Positions 16,870 through 25,924 of a stretch of 64,000 nt of DNA are shown piece after piece; positions within the stretch are counted from its first letter, which is position 1; each line of letters begins with the position of its first letter. Under the pieces are notes generated by a model. The model did no database searches, had not been told where the DNA came from, and saw nothing but the letters and a program-made list of their open reading frames with translations. Position numbers and translations under genes: made by a program. Source of the DNA: Ensifer adhaerens (GTDB taxonomy: Bacteria > Pseudomonadota > Alphaproteobacteria > Rhizobiales > Rhizobiaceae); NCBI RefSeq assembly GCF_002007205.1, contig NZ_LAZS01000006.1, positions 62,001-126,000 on the forward strand. Direction: 5' to 3'.

Positions 16870-16927
16870 TTCGACGGAAGTAACATTTATTTGATGTGCT
16901 TGTTAGCACAGAGAAATTTCCGTCGAA
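16870..16927. other. Nested inverted repeat, possible structured RNA
   Basis: TTCGACGGAA (16870-16879) is the exact reverse complement of TTCCGTCGAA (16918-16927). Inside the 38-base loop is a second stem, GTGCT-TGTT-AGCAC. The segment lies in an otherwise AT-rich 230-base gap between the cytochrome c' start and the end of the LysE gene. It lacks a T-run, so it is not a standard terminator. It could be a small RNA or a recombination/cruciform element. Confidence 0.5.
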
Positions 16928-17012
16928 CACCGCAATTCCGGGATTTCGACAGGCATCGCCTATAACATGACTTTAGTATTCATGTTTATACTTCCCGAAA
17001 ACCAGGACGGCT

Positions 17013-17648
17013 TCACTGCATTGTCCAGCCCTGCCACACCGTGAAGGCCGCGACCAGGACGAGCACGGCGCCGGCGGCCCGGCCGATCCATACGGTCGCC
17101 CCGGGGCTCCCGACCAGGAAATCGCGGCCGCGGCCGGCGGCAAGGGCAAGGCCACCGTAGACCGCAAGCTGCGTCGTCGCGATCATCGCGGCCATAACCA
17201 GGGCCTGCGACCAGATCGGTCCGAACTGCGGCTTGAGGAATTGCGGGTAGACGGCCAGCATGAAAAGATAGGCCTTCGGGTTCATCAGGCTCGTCAGCGC
17301 CCCCTGGCGAAAGCTTGCCCAGCGCGACAGCCGCCCTGAGCCTTCGATGCCGCCGATGGTGATCGAGCTTTTGACCAGCGAAAAGCCGATCCAGGCGATA
17401 TAGGCCGCCCCGGCAATGAGCAGCACATTGAAGAGACCGGGCACCAGATGCAGGATGACGCTGACGCCGAGCGCCGCATAAAGCGTGTGCAGCACGCCGC
17501 CCGCCATGATGCCGGCCGTCGCCGACAGCCCGGACGCCCGCCCTCCCGTCAGCGAATTCGCCAGAACGAAGACCATATCCATGCCCGGCACGATGATGAT
17601 GCCGAATAGAAGGGTGAAGAAGAGCCAGAGATTTTCCGTGTAGGTCAT
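17013..17648 (-). CDS. LysE/RhtB-family amino-acid exporter
   Basis: A 211-residue inner-membrane protein with six predicted hydrophobic segments. The family signature PGMDMVFVLANSLTGGRASGLSATAGIMAGG lies near residues 22-52 and MNPKAYLFMLAVYPQF is conserved in the middle. Members export amino acids or homoserine lactones by proton exchange. I chose the ATG at 17648; a longer frame reaches 17795 but overlaps the divergent regulator and lacks membrane character. It is divergent from a WYL regulator, its probable controller. Confidence 0.88.
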   Translation of the reverse strand: MTYTENLWLFFTLLFGIIIVPGMDMVFVLANSLTGGRASGLSATAGIMAGGVLHTLYAALGVSVILHLVPGLFNVLLIAGAAYIAWIGFSLVKSSITIGGIEGSGRLSRWASFRQGALTSLMNPKAYLFMLAVYPQFLKPQFGPIWSQALVMAAMIATTQLAVYGGLALAAGRGRDFLVGSPGATVWIGRAAGAVLVLVAAFTVWQGWTMQ

Positions 17649-17779
17649 GTCAGTTGTCCGTCGTCCCGGTTTTGATTTCTCAAGACGAATTGCTGTTTTT
17701 TCAATCCGTTGGCTGATGGTATAAATCTGGGCAACTGACAAGGTAGTGTCAGGAGCGTTGACGAGGGGAGCGGTTTTCG

Positions 17780-18475
17780 ATGCGCAAGGCGGCACGGCTT
17801 TTCGAGATCATCCAGATCCTCAGGCTTGCGCGAAAGCCCGTGACGGGCGCGCAAATGGCCGAGACGCTTGAGGTGACGGTCCGCTCGATCTATCGCGATA
17901 TCGCAGCGCTGCAGGCGATGCGCGTGCCGATCGAAGGCGGCCGCGGCATCGGCTATATCCTCAGGCCCGGCTTCGACCTGCCGCCGCTGATGTTCTCGAT
18001 CGAGGAAACGGAGGCGATCGCCGTCGCTTTGGCATTGCTCGCGCGAACCGGCGATGAAGAGCTGAAGGCGGCGGCCGGCCGCGTCAACCAGAAGATCACC
18101 GCCGCCGTGCCCGGACCGCTGAGATTGGCCTTTCGTTCGCAGGCCCTGCACGCCTGGGGCACCGTCGCCCCCTCGCCCGCCGGCATCGATCTCGCTTTGG
18201 TGCGCCGGGCGATCCGCGACGAGCAGAAGCTCGAACTCGACTATCGTGACGAACTCGGCCGCGCGACGGAACGCATGATCCGCCCGGTGGCGCTGATCTA
18301 CTATTCGGAAACCGCCAACATCGTTGCCTGGTGCGAACTCAGGCAGGCAATCCGCAACTTCCGGGCCGACCGCGTCGAGCATTGCGAAGCGGCGGACGCC
18401 TATTTTCCCGGCGAGGGAAATCACCTCAGGGAACTCTGGGTCAGCGGTTGGCAGACGCCACCGACGGGTGCCTGA
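17780..18475 (+). CDS. HTH-WYL transcriptional regulator (YafY/DeoR-like)
   Basis: A 231-residue regulator. Residues 1-55 are an HTH_11-type winged helix (RLFEIIQILRLARKPVTGAQMAETLEVTVRSIYRDIAALQ). Residues 140-200 form a WYL domain, here with the core as LDYRDELGRATERMIRPVALIYYSETANIVAWCELRQAIRNFRADRV. WYL domains sense nucleotides or small ligands. It is divergent from the LysE exporter with about 130 bases between starts, so it probably regulates export. Confidence 0.88.
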   Translation: MRKAARLFEIIQILRLARKPVTGAQMAETLEVTVRSIYRDIAALQAMRVPIEGGRGIGYILRPGFDLPPLMFSIEETEAIAVALALLARTGDEELKAAAGRVNQKITAAVPGPLRLAFRSQALHAWGTVAPSPAGIDLALVRRAIRDEQKLELDYRDELGRATERMIRPVALIYYSETANIVAWCELRQAIRNFRADRVEHCEAADAYFPGEGNHLRELWVSGWQTPPTGA

Positions 18476-18509
18476 GGCCGCGCGTCTCCGTCCGCGCCCC
18501 AGACGAAAA

Positions 18510-18531
18510 GACCCGGCGCAAGCGCCGGGTC
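18510..18531. terminator. Bidirectional terminator between WYL regulator and sodB
   Basis: GACCCGGCGC-AA-GCGCCGGGTC is a near-perfect palindrome. Read on the minus strand it is followed by TTTTCGTCT and would end sodB; on the plus strand the flank is weaker. The convergent genes stop on either side. Confidence 0.7.
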
Positions 18532-18559
18532 CAAAGGTCATGCATCGAATGCAGGCCGC

Positions 18560-19162
18560 TTACTTGGCAGCCGCTTCGTACATTTCGAGCACGTAGTCCC
18601 AGTTGATCAGGCTGTCGACGAAGGCTTCGAGGTACTTCGGACGGGCGTTGCGGTAGTCGATATAGTAGGAGTGTTCCCAGACATCGACACCGAGGATCGG
18701 CGAGGCGCCGTGCACCAGCGGGTTTTCGCCGTTCGGGGTCTTGGAGATTTCGAGCTTGCCGTTCTTGACCGAGAGCCAGGCCCAGCCCGAGCCGAACTGG
18801 CCGGTGCCGGCGGCGATGAAATCGGCGCGGAACTTGTCGTAGCCGCCGAGGTCGGACTTGATGGCCGCGTCGAGCTTGGCCGGCAGGCTGGTGCCGCCGC
18901 CGCCCTTCTTCATCCACTTCCAGAAGTGGATGTGGTTGTAGTGCTGGCCGGCATTGTTGAACAGCGGCTGATTGGTGCCGTAGGACTTCTTGACGACTTC
19001 CTCCAGCGACAGGTCGGAGAGGCCGGCCTCTTCAGCAAGCTTGTTGCCGTTGGTCACGTAAGCCAGGTGGTGCTTGTCGTGGTGGTACTCGAGCGTCTCG
19101 CGCGACATGTAGGGCGCCAGCGCATCGTAGTCGTAGGGAAGGTTCGGCAATTCGAAAGCCAT
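18560..19162 (-). CDS. sodB: Superoxide dismutase, Fe/Mn family
   Basis: A 200-residue cytoplasmic enzyme that dismutates superoxide. The metal ligands are in ETLEYHHDKHH (His), GQHYNHIHFWKWM (His) and DVWEHSYYIDY (Asp and His). The sequence is FeSOD-like, but the close Sinorhizobium enzyme has been reported to work with Mn as well as Fe, so the metal is not settled. I chose the ATG at 19162, preceded by AGGAGATGCCC; the open frame continues upstream without protein character. It is monocistronic with a terminator after it. Confidence 0.93.
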   Translation of the reverse strand: MAFELPNLPYDYDALAPYMSRETLEYHHDKHHLAYVTNGNKLAEEAGLSDLSLEEVVKKSYGTNQPLFNNAGQHYNHIHFWKWMKKGGGGTSLPAKLDAAIKSDLGGYDKFRADFIAAGTGQFGSGWAWLSVKNGKLEISKTPNGENPLVHGASPILGVDVWEHSYYIDYRNARPKYLEAFVDSLINWDYVLEMYEAAAK

Positions 19163-19380
19163 GTGGGCATCTCCTCTTGGCATGGAATTTCGTCGGGAAA
19201 TCCGTGAGCGGGAACATAGGCACCGACCCCCATGGAGGCAACCGATGCAATGCCAATTTTTCCTCAACCCACGGAATATACTTTCAACATCATTTTGAAA
19301 GCATGACACTTTCGAGCACATTCATGCCACGGTTTGCTTGCAGCTTGGCAATCAATACAACCATGCATAAGGTATCGACC

Positions 19381-19719
19381 ATGACACACCACTTCGCCTC
19401 CGCCCTCACCTTCACTGCGGCCACGGTGCTTGTCGCGTCCAGCGCGGCCGCCTCCTCGGGCGATGCATGGGAGACGTTCCGGGCCGAGGTTTCGCAGACG
19501 TGCCTGGCAGCCGCCAGCTCACTCGAAAAGGCAAGCGCCGTTGTCGATCCCTTCGGCTCGGAAAGCTTCGGCCTGGCGCTGGTGATCGGCACGCCCAAGG
19601 GATCCGACACCGCCGTGACCCAGATCTGCGTCTTCGACAAGCAGAAGAAGACCGTCGAGCTCGGCGGCGAACTGACGCCCGACACGATCAACATCACCGT
19701 TCCAACCAAGGCACCGTAG
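19381..19719 (+). CDS. Hypothetical exported protein
   Basis: A 112-residue protein I do not recognise. Residues 1-24 look like a signal peptide (MTHHFASALTFTAATVLVASSAAA). The mature part has WETFRAEVSQTCLAAA and VTQICVFDKQKKTVELGGEL, with two Cys that could form a disulfide. AAGG precedes the ATG at 19381; an upstream in-frame ATG at 19363 is possible. The next gene starts 3 bases after its stop, so they share a transcript, although the functions look unrelated. Confidence 0.65.
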   Translation: MTHHFASALTFTAATVLVASSAAASSGDAWETFRAEVSQTCLAAASSLEKASAVVDPFGSESFGLALVIGTPKGSDTAVTQICVFDKQKKTVELGGELTPDTINITVPTKAP

Positions 19720-19722
19720 ACC

Positions 19723-19971
19723 ATGAACGAAGCGACGAGCCTGACACGTCCGCTGCAACCGATGCCCGAAGAAATCGCGCGGCTCTTGGCCGAGCGCGGC
19801 CTCGAAAACGCCTATGCGGCGCGGCCGGCCTATCAGCGCAACGATTATCTTGGCTGGATCAGCAGGGCGAAGAAGCCCGAGACGCGCCAGAAACGCATCC
19901 GGCAGATGCTCGACGAACTGGCCGCGGGCGACAGCTATACGCGCATGGCCTATCGCGGCGCGACCGGCTGA
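19723..19971 (+). CDS. YdeI/OmpD-associated (OmdA) C-terminal-type protein
   Basis: An 82-residue protein consisting of little more than the C-terminal helical part of OmdA/YdeI proteins. The diagnostic segment is QRNDYLGWISRAKKPETRQKRIRQMLDELAAG. Related full-length proteins carry an extra N-terminal domain that is absent here. The role is unclear; some relatives protect against antimicrobial peptides. It is tightly packed between the preceding exported protein and the kinase-like gene at 20000. Confidence 0.72.
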   Translation: MNEATSLTRPLQPMPEEIARLLAERGLENAYAARPAYQRNDYLGWISRAKKPETRQKRIRQMLDELAAGDSYTRMAYRGATG

Positions 19972-19999
19972 CCTGCCTGGAGGGAGCATACAAGCGCCG

Positions 20000-20881
20000 A
20001 TGGAAAGCCCGCCGCTCGACAGCCTGCGCCAGACGATCATCCGTGTCTATCCAGACCTTGAGGGCGCATCCTTCACGCTCGCAACCGCCGGCTGGCATTC
20101 TGTCGCCGTGGATGTCGATGATCGCCTGATCTTCAAGTTTCCACGCCACGACGTTGCCCGTGCGGCGCTGGTCAAGGAGGCGGCCCTGCTTGCACGCATC
20201 CGCCCGGCCGTCGCGATGCCGGTGCCGGACCTCACGCTGCACGTCGGGCCGCCGCTGTTTTCCGTGCACGGAAAGCTGAAGGGCGAGCACCTTCCCCCCG
20301 ATGCCTACGCGGTTCTTCCGGAGGCGGCGCGCGAGCGGCTCGCGCGAAAGCTCGCTCAGTTCTATGCCGAGATCCACGCGCTTGACGATGGGGCGATGAC
20401 GGCCGCCGGCGCCGGTGCGCTCGAAGCCTGGCTGTCACCTCCGGAGATCACGGCGAAGGCTCTGCCGGTTGTGCCCGCCGAACACCGGCTGCTGGCGGAG
20501 ACGACGATCGCGGCGTTCGAAGCGTTGCCGCCGGACCCATACGGCTTGACCTACGGCTTCTTCGACGGCCACGGCTGGAACATGGCCTTCGACCATGCCC
20601 GGCAAGAGTTGAACGGCATTTACGACTTTGCCGACAGCGGCATCGGCCCGCTGCACCGCGAATTCATCTATTCGAACCTGATCTCAAGCGACCTAACCGA
20701 ACGGATCGTCACGCATTACGAACGGCTGACCGGGCGGGCGCTCGATCGGAAGCGTATTCTCGTGCTCTGCGGAATCCACCGGCTGACGGAGCTTGCCGAG
20801 CTTGCTGATGATCCCGAGCATGCGCCCGAGATGGTCCGTTTCTTCAATCGCTGGGCGGAGACTGCCGGCGCCTTGCTCTAG
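20000..20881 (+). CDS. Aminoglycoside-phosphotransferase-like kinase
   Basis: A 293-residue APH/choline-kinase-fold protein. The usual HGDxxxxN catalytic loop appears as GFFDGHGWNMAF, so the catalytic Asp and metal-binding Asn are kept while the preceding His-Gly is replaced. The second metal site is DFADSG. An N-lobe Lys is present in LIFKFPRH. These proteins phosphorylate hydroxyls of small molecules; resistance function should not be assumed. GGAGGGAG lies upstream of the ATG at 20000. It closes a three-gene run starting at 19381. Confidence 0.78.
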   Translation: MESPPLDSLRQTIIRVYPDLEGASFTLATAGWHSVAVDVDDRLIFKFPRHDVARAALVKEAALLARIRPAVAMPVPDLTLHVGPPLFSVHGKLKGEHLPPDAYAVLPEAARERLARKLAQFYAEIHALDDGAMTAAGAGALEAWLSPPEITAKALPVVPAEHRLLAETTIAAFEALPPDPYGLTYGFFDGHGWNMAFDHARQELNGIYDFADSGIGPLHREFIYSNLISSDLTERIVTHYERLTGRALDRKRILVLCGIHRLTELAELADDPEHAPEMVRFFNRWAETAGALL

Positions 20882-20984
20882 AGCATCCTGCCTTCAAGTG
20901 GAATCACCTACCGCCGGAAAGACGCTCTAGAATCAAAGTGCTAGAGCGTCCTTTGTGCGTTCGTATGAACGCACGGCGCTCTAG
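20877..20984. repeat. Two adjacent palindromic intergenic elements
   Basis: The first is bounded by TCTAGAGC (20877-20884) and GCTCTAGA (20924-20931), and its left arm includes the stop codon of the kinase gene. The second is a long hairpin: CTAGAGCG (20941) pairs with CGCTCTAG (to 20984), and inside it GTGCGTTC-GTAT-GAACGCAC pairs perfectly. Both carry the CTAGAGC end sequence common to mosaic intergenic repeats of rhizobia. They sit between convergent genes and may end transcription. Confidence 0.8.
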
Positions 20985-20999
20985 CGCCGGCGTTGACGC

Positions 21000-21881
21000 T
21001 CAGATGTCGCGCGCCGCGTGCGCCCACTCCATGTAGAGATCGCGGGCCTTGGCAGCGACCGGACCGGCCTGCAGGTCTCGGCTTTCGAGACGCGTCACGG
21101 GCAGCACCTTGGAATAGTTGCCGGACGTGAAGATCTCGTCGGCCGCTTCGAAGTCCGCCATCGTCAGCGTCGCTTCAACGACTTCGAAACCGGCTTCGCG
21201 CAGCAGCGTCATCACGCGGAAGCGGGTGATGCCGGCCAGGAAGGTGCGGTTGGCGGCCGGCGTGAAGACGACTCCGTCCTTGACCAGGAAGACGTTGGAG
21301 GAGCCGGTTTCGGCGATGTTGCCGAGCATGTCGCGCACAAGCGCATTGTCGAAACCACGGGAACGCGCTTCGGTCAGGATGCGCGCGTTGTTCGGATAGA
21401 GGCAGCCGGCCTTGGCGTCGGTCGGCATCGATTCCAGCGTCGGCCGGCGGAAGGGCGACAGCGTCAGCGACGAGCCGCCGTGGCCGTTGCCCATCGGCGC
21501 CTCGAACAGGCAGAGCGCGAAGCGTGTCGATTCCGGATCGATGGCGACGACACCGGCCGAGCCGTGCTCTGCCCAGTACATCGGCTTCACATAAAGCGCG
21601 GTCTTGCCGTCGAACTTCCTGGCGCCTTCCCAGGTCAGCGCCTCGATCTCTTCCGCCGCCATCGTCGGCTTCAGGCCAAGTGCGGTCGCCGAGCGGTTGA
21701 CGCGCTGGCAATGCAGGTCGAGGTCGGGAGCGACACCGTCGAACACACGGGCGCCGTCGAACACCGTCGAGCCCAGCCACATCGCGTGCGAGGTCGGGCC
21801 GATCAGCGGCGGGTTGCCGGAGAGCCATTCACCATCGACATAGGTCCAGGTCACTGAGCGGGGGGATGTATCGACGGCCAT
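21000..21881 (-). CDS. ilvE: Branched-chain amino acid aminotransferase (class IV)
   Basis: A 293-residue PLP enzyme of fold type IV that interconverts Leu, Ile and Val with their 2-oxo acids using glutamate/2-oxoglutarate. It has the STVFDGARVFDG start region, KPMYWAEHG, and the cofactor Lys region in DAKAGCLYPNN, with the phosphate-loop GNIAETGSSNVFLV further on. AAGGAG precedes the ATG at 21881. D-amino-acid transaminases share the fold, so the exact substrate is a family-level call. It stands alone and is divergent from a GNAT gene. Confidence 0.85.
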   Translation of the reverse strand: MAVDTSPRSVTWTYVDGEWLSGNPPLIGPTSHAMWLGSTVFDGARVFDGVAPDLDLHCQRVNRSATALGLKPTMAAEEIEALTWEGARKFDGKTALYVKPMYWAEHGSAGVVAIDPESTRFALCLFEAPMGNGHGGSSLTLSPFRRPTLESMPTDAKAGCLYPNNARILTEARSRGFDNALVRDMLGNIAETGSSNVFLVKDGVVFTPAANRTFLAGITRFRVMTLLREAGFEVVEATLTMADFEAADEIFTSGNYSKVLPVTRLESRDLQAGPVAAKARDLYMEWAHAARDI

Positions 21882-22034
21882 CTGCGTCTCCTTGAAGTTT
21901 TTTGTTCTCGTTCTTCGGCATAGCCCGAAAAAACAGCATCGTGGTGAATGGGTATATCAAAAAATGTCATGGGGGCCATTCTGGCACCGGGCCGGCCTCT
22001 CGCTTAGTCTCATCCAGACAGAAAGCGAGGAACC

Positions 22035-22562
22035 GTGCGCATCAAACATCTCGATCCCGATGACGTCGACATCTTCCGCAGCATCAGGCTGGAAGCGCTC
22101 ACCCGCGAGCCGCAGGCCTTCGCCTCGACCGCGGCCGACTGGGAGCGGCTTTCGACGGAGGAATGGCGGGCGCGGTTGACCGCCAATACCGTCTTTGTCG
22201 CGCTCGAAGGCGACCAGCCGCTCGGGATCATGGGGCTGATGCGCGAGCGCGCGAGCCGGTTGGCGCACCGCGGAACGATCATCATGGTCTATGTGCGCGA
22301 TGAAGCACGTGGGTCGGGTGTTGCGCGGCAGCTTCTCGCACAGCTGACGGATCATGCCCGATCGACCGGCATCCGATTGCTCGAACTCGTCGTTCGCGCC
22401 GATAACGAGCCGGCCATCCGCTTCTACGAGCGCGAAGGGTTCCACAGGATCGGCCACGTACCGGGCGGTATGCTCGACGGGGACGAAGAGGTCGACGAAT
22501 ATCTCATGGCGCGGCACATCGACGGCCGCGCCCCACCCGCATTGCAAGGAGCGGCCCGATGA
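22035..22562 (+). CDS. GNAT-family N-acetyltransferase
   Basis: A 175-residue acetyltransferase starting at a GTG with GAGGAA upstream. The acetyl-CoA loop is [18 protein letters not shown] (about residues 94-111), followed by [26 protein letters not shown], a strong GNAT motif set. The acceptor is unknown. Its stop overlaps the start of the alcohol dehydrogenase gene by four bases (ATGA), so the two are translationally coupled. Confidence 0.87.
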   Translation: MRIKHLDPDDVDIFRSIRLEALTREPQAFASTAADWERLSTEEWRARLTANTVFVALEGDQPLGIMGLMRERASRLAHRGTIIMVYVRDEARGSGVARQLLAQLTDHARSTGIRLLELVVRADNEPAIRFYEREGFHRIGHVPGGMLDGDEEVDEYLMARHIDGRAPPALQGAAR

Positions 22563-23599
22563 AAGCGATGTATTACGACGCCTTCGAGAAGACGCCGGAA
22601 ATTCGCACACTTCCAGATCCGACGCCGACGGAAAACGGCGTGGTGATCAAGGTCGAGGCAACGGGGCTCTGCCGGTCAGACTGGCACGGCTGGATGGGCC
22701 ACGACGCCGATATCCGCCTGCCGCATGTGCCGGGCCACGAACTGGCGGGCGTCGTCACCGCAACCGGCCGCGGCGTCATGCGCTACAAGGTCGGCGAGAG
22801 GGTCACCGTGCCCTTCGTTTCCGGCTGCGGTCGCTGCGGCGAGTGCCGCTCGGGCAACCAGCAGGTCTGCGAGGCACAGTTCCAGCCGGGCTTTACCCAT
22901 TGGGGCTCGTTCGCCGAATATGTGGCGCTCGACTTTGCCGACCAGAACCTCGTGCATCTACCTGAAAGCATGGACTTCACCACGGCTGCGAGCCTCGGTT
23001 GTCGCTTCGCAACGTCGTTCCGCGCCATCGCCGACCAGGCCAAGGTCAAGGGCGGCGAGTGGGTGGCGGTGCATGGCTGCGGCGGCGTAGGCCTCTCGGC
23101 CATCATGATCGCCGCCGCCCTCGGTGCCCAGCCGATCGCGATCGATATTGCCGAAGACAAGCTCGCCTTCGCGCGGAAAATCGGCGCGGTCGCTGTCATC
23201 AATGGCCGCGACGTCGAGGACGTGGCAGCGGCAGTAAAGGACCTCACCGGCGGCGGCGCACATGTGTCGATCGACGCGCTCGGCAATCCCGTCACCTGCT
23301 TCAACTCGATCAAGAACTTGCGCCGGCGCGGGCGCCACGTCCAGGTCGGGCTGATGCTCGGCGACCAGGCGACGCCGCAGATCCCGATGGCACAGGTGAT
23401 CGGCCACGAGCTCGAGATCTATGGCAGTCACGGCATGCAGGCCTGGCGCTACGACGCCATGCTGGCGATGATCGCCGACGGCAAGCTGAAGCCGCAGCAA
23501 CTGATCGGCCGGGAGATCTCACTCGCAGAGGCCATCCCTGCCCTCACCGCCATGGACCGCGCGACCGACCTCGGCATCAGCGTCATCACGCGGTTCTGA
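22559..23599 (+). CDS. Zinc-dependent alcohol dehydrogenase
   Basis: A 346-residue medium-chain dehydrogenase. The catalytic zinc ligands are Cys in GLCRSDWHG and His-Glu in [10 protein letters not shown]. The structural zinc lobe is [15 protein letters not shown] with four cysteines. The NAD(P)-binding Rossmann turn is [14 protein letters not shown]. Chain length and motifs match the alcohol/sorbitol dehydrogenase branch; the substrate is open. It overlaps the upstream GNAT gene. Confidence 0.9.
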   Translation: MKAMYYDAFEKTPEIRTLPDPTPTENGVVIKVEATGLCRSDWHGWMGHDADIRLPHVPGHELAGVVTATGRGVMRYKVGERVTVPFVSGCGRCGECRSGNQQVCEAQFQPGFTHWGSFAEYVALDFADQNLVHLPESMDFTTAASLGCRFATSFRAIADQAKVKGGEWVAVHGCGGVGLSAIMIAAALGAQPIAIDIAEDKLAFARKIGAVAVINGRDVEDVAAAVKDLTGGGAHVSIDALGNPVTCFNSIKNLRRRGRHVQVGLMLGDQATPQIPMAQVIGHELEIYGSHGMQAWRYDAMLAMIADGKLKPQQLIGREISLAEAIPALTAMDRATDLGISVITRF

Positions 23600-23708
23600 G
23601 CGACCGCGGCACGCCGGGAAGACCACGTCCGGCAGGCAATATGACGAGCCCCCATTCCGACTCACCATCCGCATGCGCTAGCCTTGTCCCCAATCGGGGG
23701 CAAGGCAG

Positions 23709-24392
23709 ATGACCATTGCGAGACGGCGAAGACTGATCAAGCGGCAGCGCACCGGCACGGCGCTGGCCGTCGCCGCCACGATCTCGTTTCTCGCCGGCAT
23801 GACCGACGCGATCGGGCTCTTGAGCATCGGCGACTTCGTCTCCTTCATGAGCGGCAACACGACCCGGGCGGCGATCGCGCTCGGCGATGGCGATTTGACC
23901 GGCGCCCTGCTGCTCGTCGGCGCGCTCGGCGCGTTCATCATCGGCAACGCGCTCGGCGTGATCGCGGCCGCACGCCTCGGCGTCGTCGGCGTCCTCTCGA
24001 TGGTCAGTCTCGTCCTGATGCTCTGCGCCGGCTTCGGAACCTCGATGCCGCGGCCCTTCTATTTCTACGGCATCGTGCTTGCCATGGGCCTGGTCAATGC
24101 CGCCGTCGAGCACATCGAGGGCCTGCCGATCGGACTCACCTATGTCACCGGCGCCCTTTCTCGTTTCGGGCGCGGCCTCGGCCGCTGGCTGCTCGGCAAC
24201 ACCAACCGTCAATGGCTCATGCAGATCGTGCCCTGGCTCGGCATGTTTTCGGGCGCGGTCGCCGGCGCGGTGCTGCAGCGCCATTTCGGCCCGGCATCGC
24301 TCTGGGCGTCCTTCGCACTCAGCACCGGGCTCACGCTGGCCACCATTCTCGTGCCGTCACGCTGGTCGAAGCGCTATATCAACCCGGGCTGA
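23709..24392 (+). CDS. YoaK/DUF1275 family membrane protein
   Basis: A 227-residue inner-membrane protein with about six hydrophobic segments. The family signature GMTDAIGLLSIGDFVSFMSGNTTRAAIAL lies near residues 30-58. The function of YoaK proteins is not known. A short arginine-rich N-terminus (RRRRLIKRQR) precedes the first helix. AAGGCAG lies before the ATG at 23709. A strong hairpin follows its stop. Confidence 0.87.
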   Translation: MTIARRRRLIKRQRTGTALAVAATISFLAGMTDAIGLLSIGDFVSFMSGNTTRAAIALGDGDLTGALLLVGALGAFIIGNALGVIAAARLGVVGVLSMVSLVLMLCAGFGTSMPRPFYFYGIVLAMGLVNAAVEHIEGLPIGLTYVTGALSRFGRGLGRWLLGNTNRQWLMQIVPWLGMFSGAVAGAVLQRHFGPASLWASFALSTGLTLATILVPSRWSKRYINPG

Positions 24393-24427
24393 TCCCGTTC
24401 CAGCCACAGCTTTTCGCCTCTCCGCAA

Positions 24428-24467
24428 GATTTTGCCCTTAAGCCCGGACAGGTTTCAGGGCAAAATC
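24428..24467. terminator. Strong hairpin between the YoaK and phosphatase genes
   Basis: GATTTTGCCCT (24428-24438) is the reverse complement of AGGGCAAAATC (24457-24467), giving an 11-base stem with an 18-base loop. A-T pairs at the base of the stem could act like a terminator, but no free T-run follows. It could also be an operator. Confidence 0.5.
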
Positions 24468-24498
24468 CGCGCTGAAGAATCACGAGCGAGGTCCCGCC

Positions 24499-25059
24499 AT
24501 GGCGCTTGCGGCAGCCGTTACTGCGGATGAACTTTACCATCCCATCCTCAACACCAATCCGGCGCATCCGGCCGGCTGGCCCATCCGGGTCATCGTCAGC
24601 TCGCAGACCGAAGCGCGGCACAATCGCGCGCTCTGGGCGCCGACGCATCTGATCTCCATGCGCGCACCCGGCAGCCGGCTTCTGTCGATGATCGAACTGC
24701 CGCCGGAGCGTCACCTGGAGCTCTATTTCGGCGACACCACCGATCCGGACGAACCGGATGCGGCCCGCCCGGAGGCGATCGACGCGGCCTTCGCTTTCGT
24801 CGACCGCTTGCCGGAAGACGCACATCTGCTCGTCCATTGCTTGCGCGGCATCGGACGGGCGACCGCACTCACCCTCGGCATTCTGGCGCGCTACATGCAG
24901 CCGGAAGAGGCGGCCGCGGCTCTGCATGCGCTTCGCCCGGAGGCCAAGCCGAACCGGCACGTCGTCAACCTTTGCGACACGGCGATCGGGCTCAAGGGCA
25001 AGCTCGCCAAGCAGGCGCTGCGTTTCCCGGCGAAAGTCTGGAAACCGGCCAAGAGCTGA
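24499..25059 (+). CDS. Dual-specificity/tyrosine phosphatase superfamily protein
   Basis: A 186-residue protein with the Cys-based phosphatase loop VHCLRGIGRAT, matching HCX5R with Cys about residue 114 and Arg about 120. A general-acid Asp lies upstream in YFGDTTDPDEPD. This is the compact rhizobial protein-tyrosine-phosphatase type. It may act on phosphoproteins or small phosphates. GAGG lies ahead of the ATG at 24499. It stands alone after the hairpin. Confidence 0.82.
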   Translation: MALAAAVTADELYHPILNTNPAHPAGWPIRVIVSSQTEARHNRALWAPTHLISMRAPGSRLLSMIELPPERHLELYFGDTTDPDEPDAARPEAIDAAFAFVDRLPEDAHLLVHCLRGIGRATALTLGILARYMQPEEAAAALHALRPEAKPNRHVVNLCDTAIGLKGKLAKQALRFPAKVWKPAKS

Positions 25060-25250
25060 AGCAAGAAACTTCGGATCGCACGGCCCGCCGTTGTGCGATG
25101 CACAAATATTTGACATGATCCGCGTCAAGAACGGTGACAGTGGGCTGCCCGATCGGGCATGATGCTGTAAGCCTTTGTTTTCGGATGGGCTTTGACGAGG
25201 CCATGGTGCCGTGTCATGCCAGTACCGAAGACAACAGACGGGAGGAAACG

Positions 25251-25913
25251 ATGTCCCACGCGGCCTATGTGTTTGACGCCTACGGCACGCTCTTCGACGT
25301 GCATGCGGCCGTCAGGCGCCACGCCGAGGAGATCGGCCCCGATGGTCAGGCTTTCTCCGAACTCTGGCGGGCCAAGCAACTTGAATATTCCTGGGTGCGC
25401 TCGTTGATGGGCAGCTATCAGGATTTCTGGAAACTGACCGAACAGGCACTCGATTACGCTTTCGCGCGTTTTCCATCCGCCGACCCCAAGCTTCGCAAGC
25501 GGTTGCTCGACGCCTATTGGACGCTCGACTGCTATCCGGAGGTGCCGGCGGTTCTGAAAGGACTCAAGGAGCGCGGCGCACGGATCGCCATCCTCTCCAA
25601 CGGCTCGCCGGCGATGCTCGCGTCCGCCGTGCGCAACGCGGCGCTCGATATCGTCATTGACGACGTTTTTTCGGTCGACGCGGTGAAGGCGTTCAAGACG
25701 GCGCCCGCCGTCTACGATCTCGTTACCACCAGCTATCGGCTCTACCCGCACGCGGTGTCCTTCCAGTCGTCGAACCGCTGGGACATTGCGGGGGCGACAA
25801 AATTCGGCTTCCGCACCGTGTGGATCAATCGGGCAGACATGCCCGACGAATATCGCGATCACGGGCCGGCGTTGATCCTGCGCTCTCTCGAAAGTCTGCA
25901 ATTCGGTATCTGA
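25251..25913 (+). CDS. (S)-2-haloacid dehalogenase, type II
   Basis: A 220-residue HAD-superfamily enzyme that hydrolyses 2-haloacids through an aspartyl ester. The nucleophile Asp is in [11 protein letters not shown] (about residue 9), the Ser/Asn of motif II in [11 protein letters not shown], and the [10 protein letters not shown] stretch with the acidic residue of motif IV is typical of L-2-haloacid dehalogenases. I chose the ATG at 25251 because GGAGGAAACG precedes it; the open frame extends to 25134 with no protein character. The methyltransferase gene follows after 11 bases, so they form an operon. Confidence 0.88.
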   Translation: MSHAAYVFDAYGTLFDVHAAVRRHAEEIGPDGQAFSELWRAKQLEYSWVRSLMGSYQDFWKLTEQALDYAFARFPSADPKLRKRLLDAYWTLDCYPEVPAVLKGLKERGARIAILSNGSPAMLASAVRNAALDIVIDDVFSVDAVKAFKTAPAVYDLVTTSYRLYPHAVSFQSSNRWDIAGATKFGFRTVWINRADMPDEYRDHGPALILRSLESLQFGI

Positions 25914-25924
25914 AGGAGTTCTCC

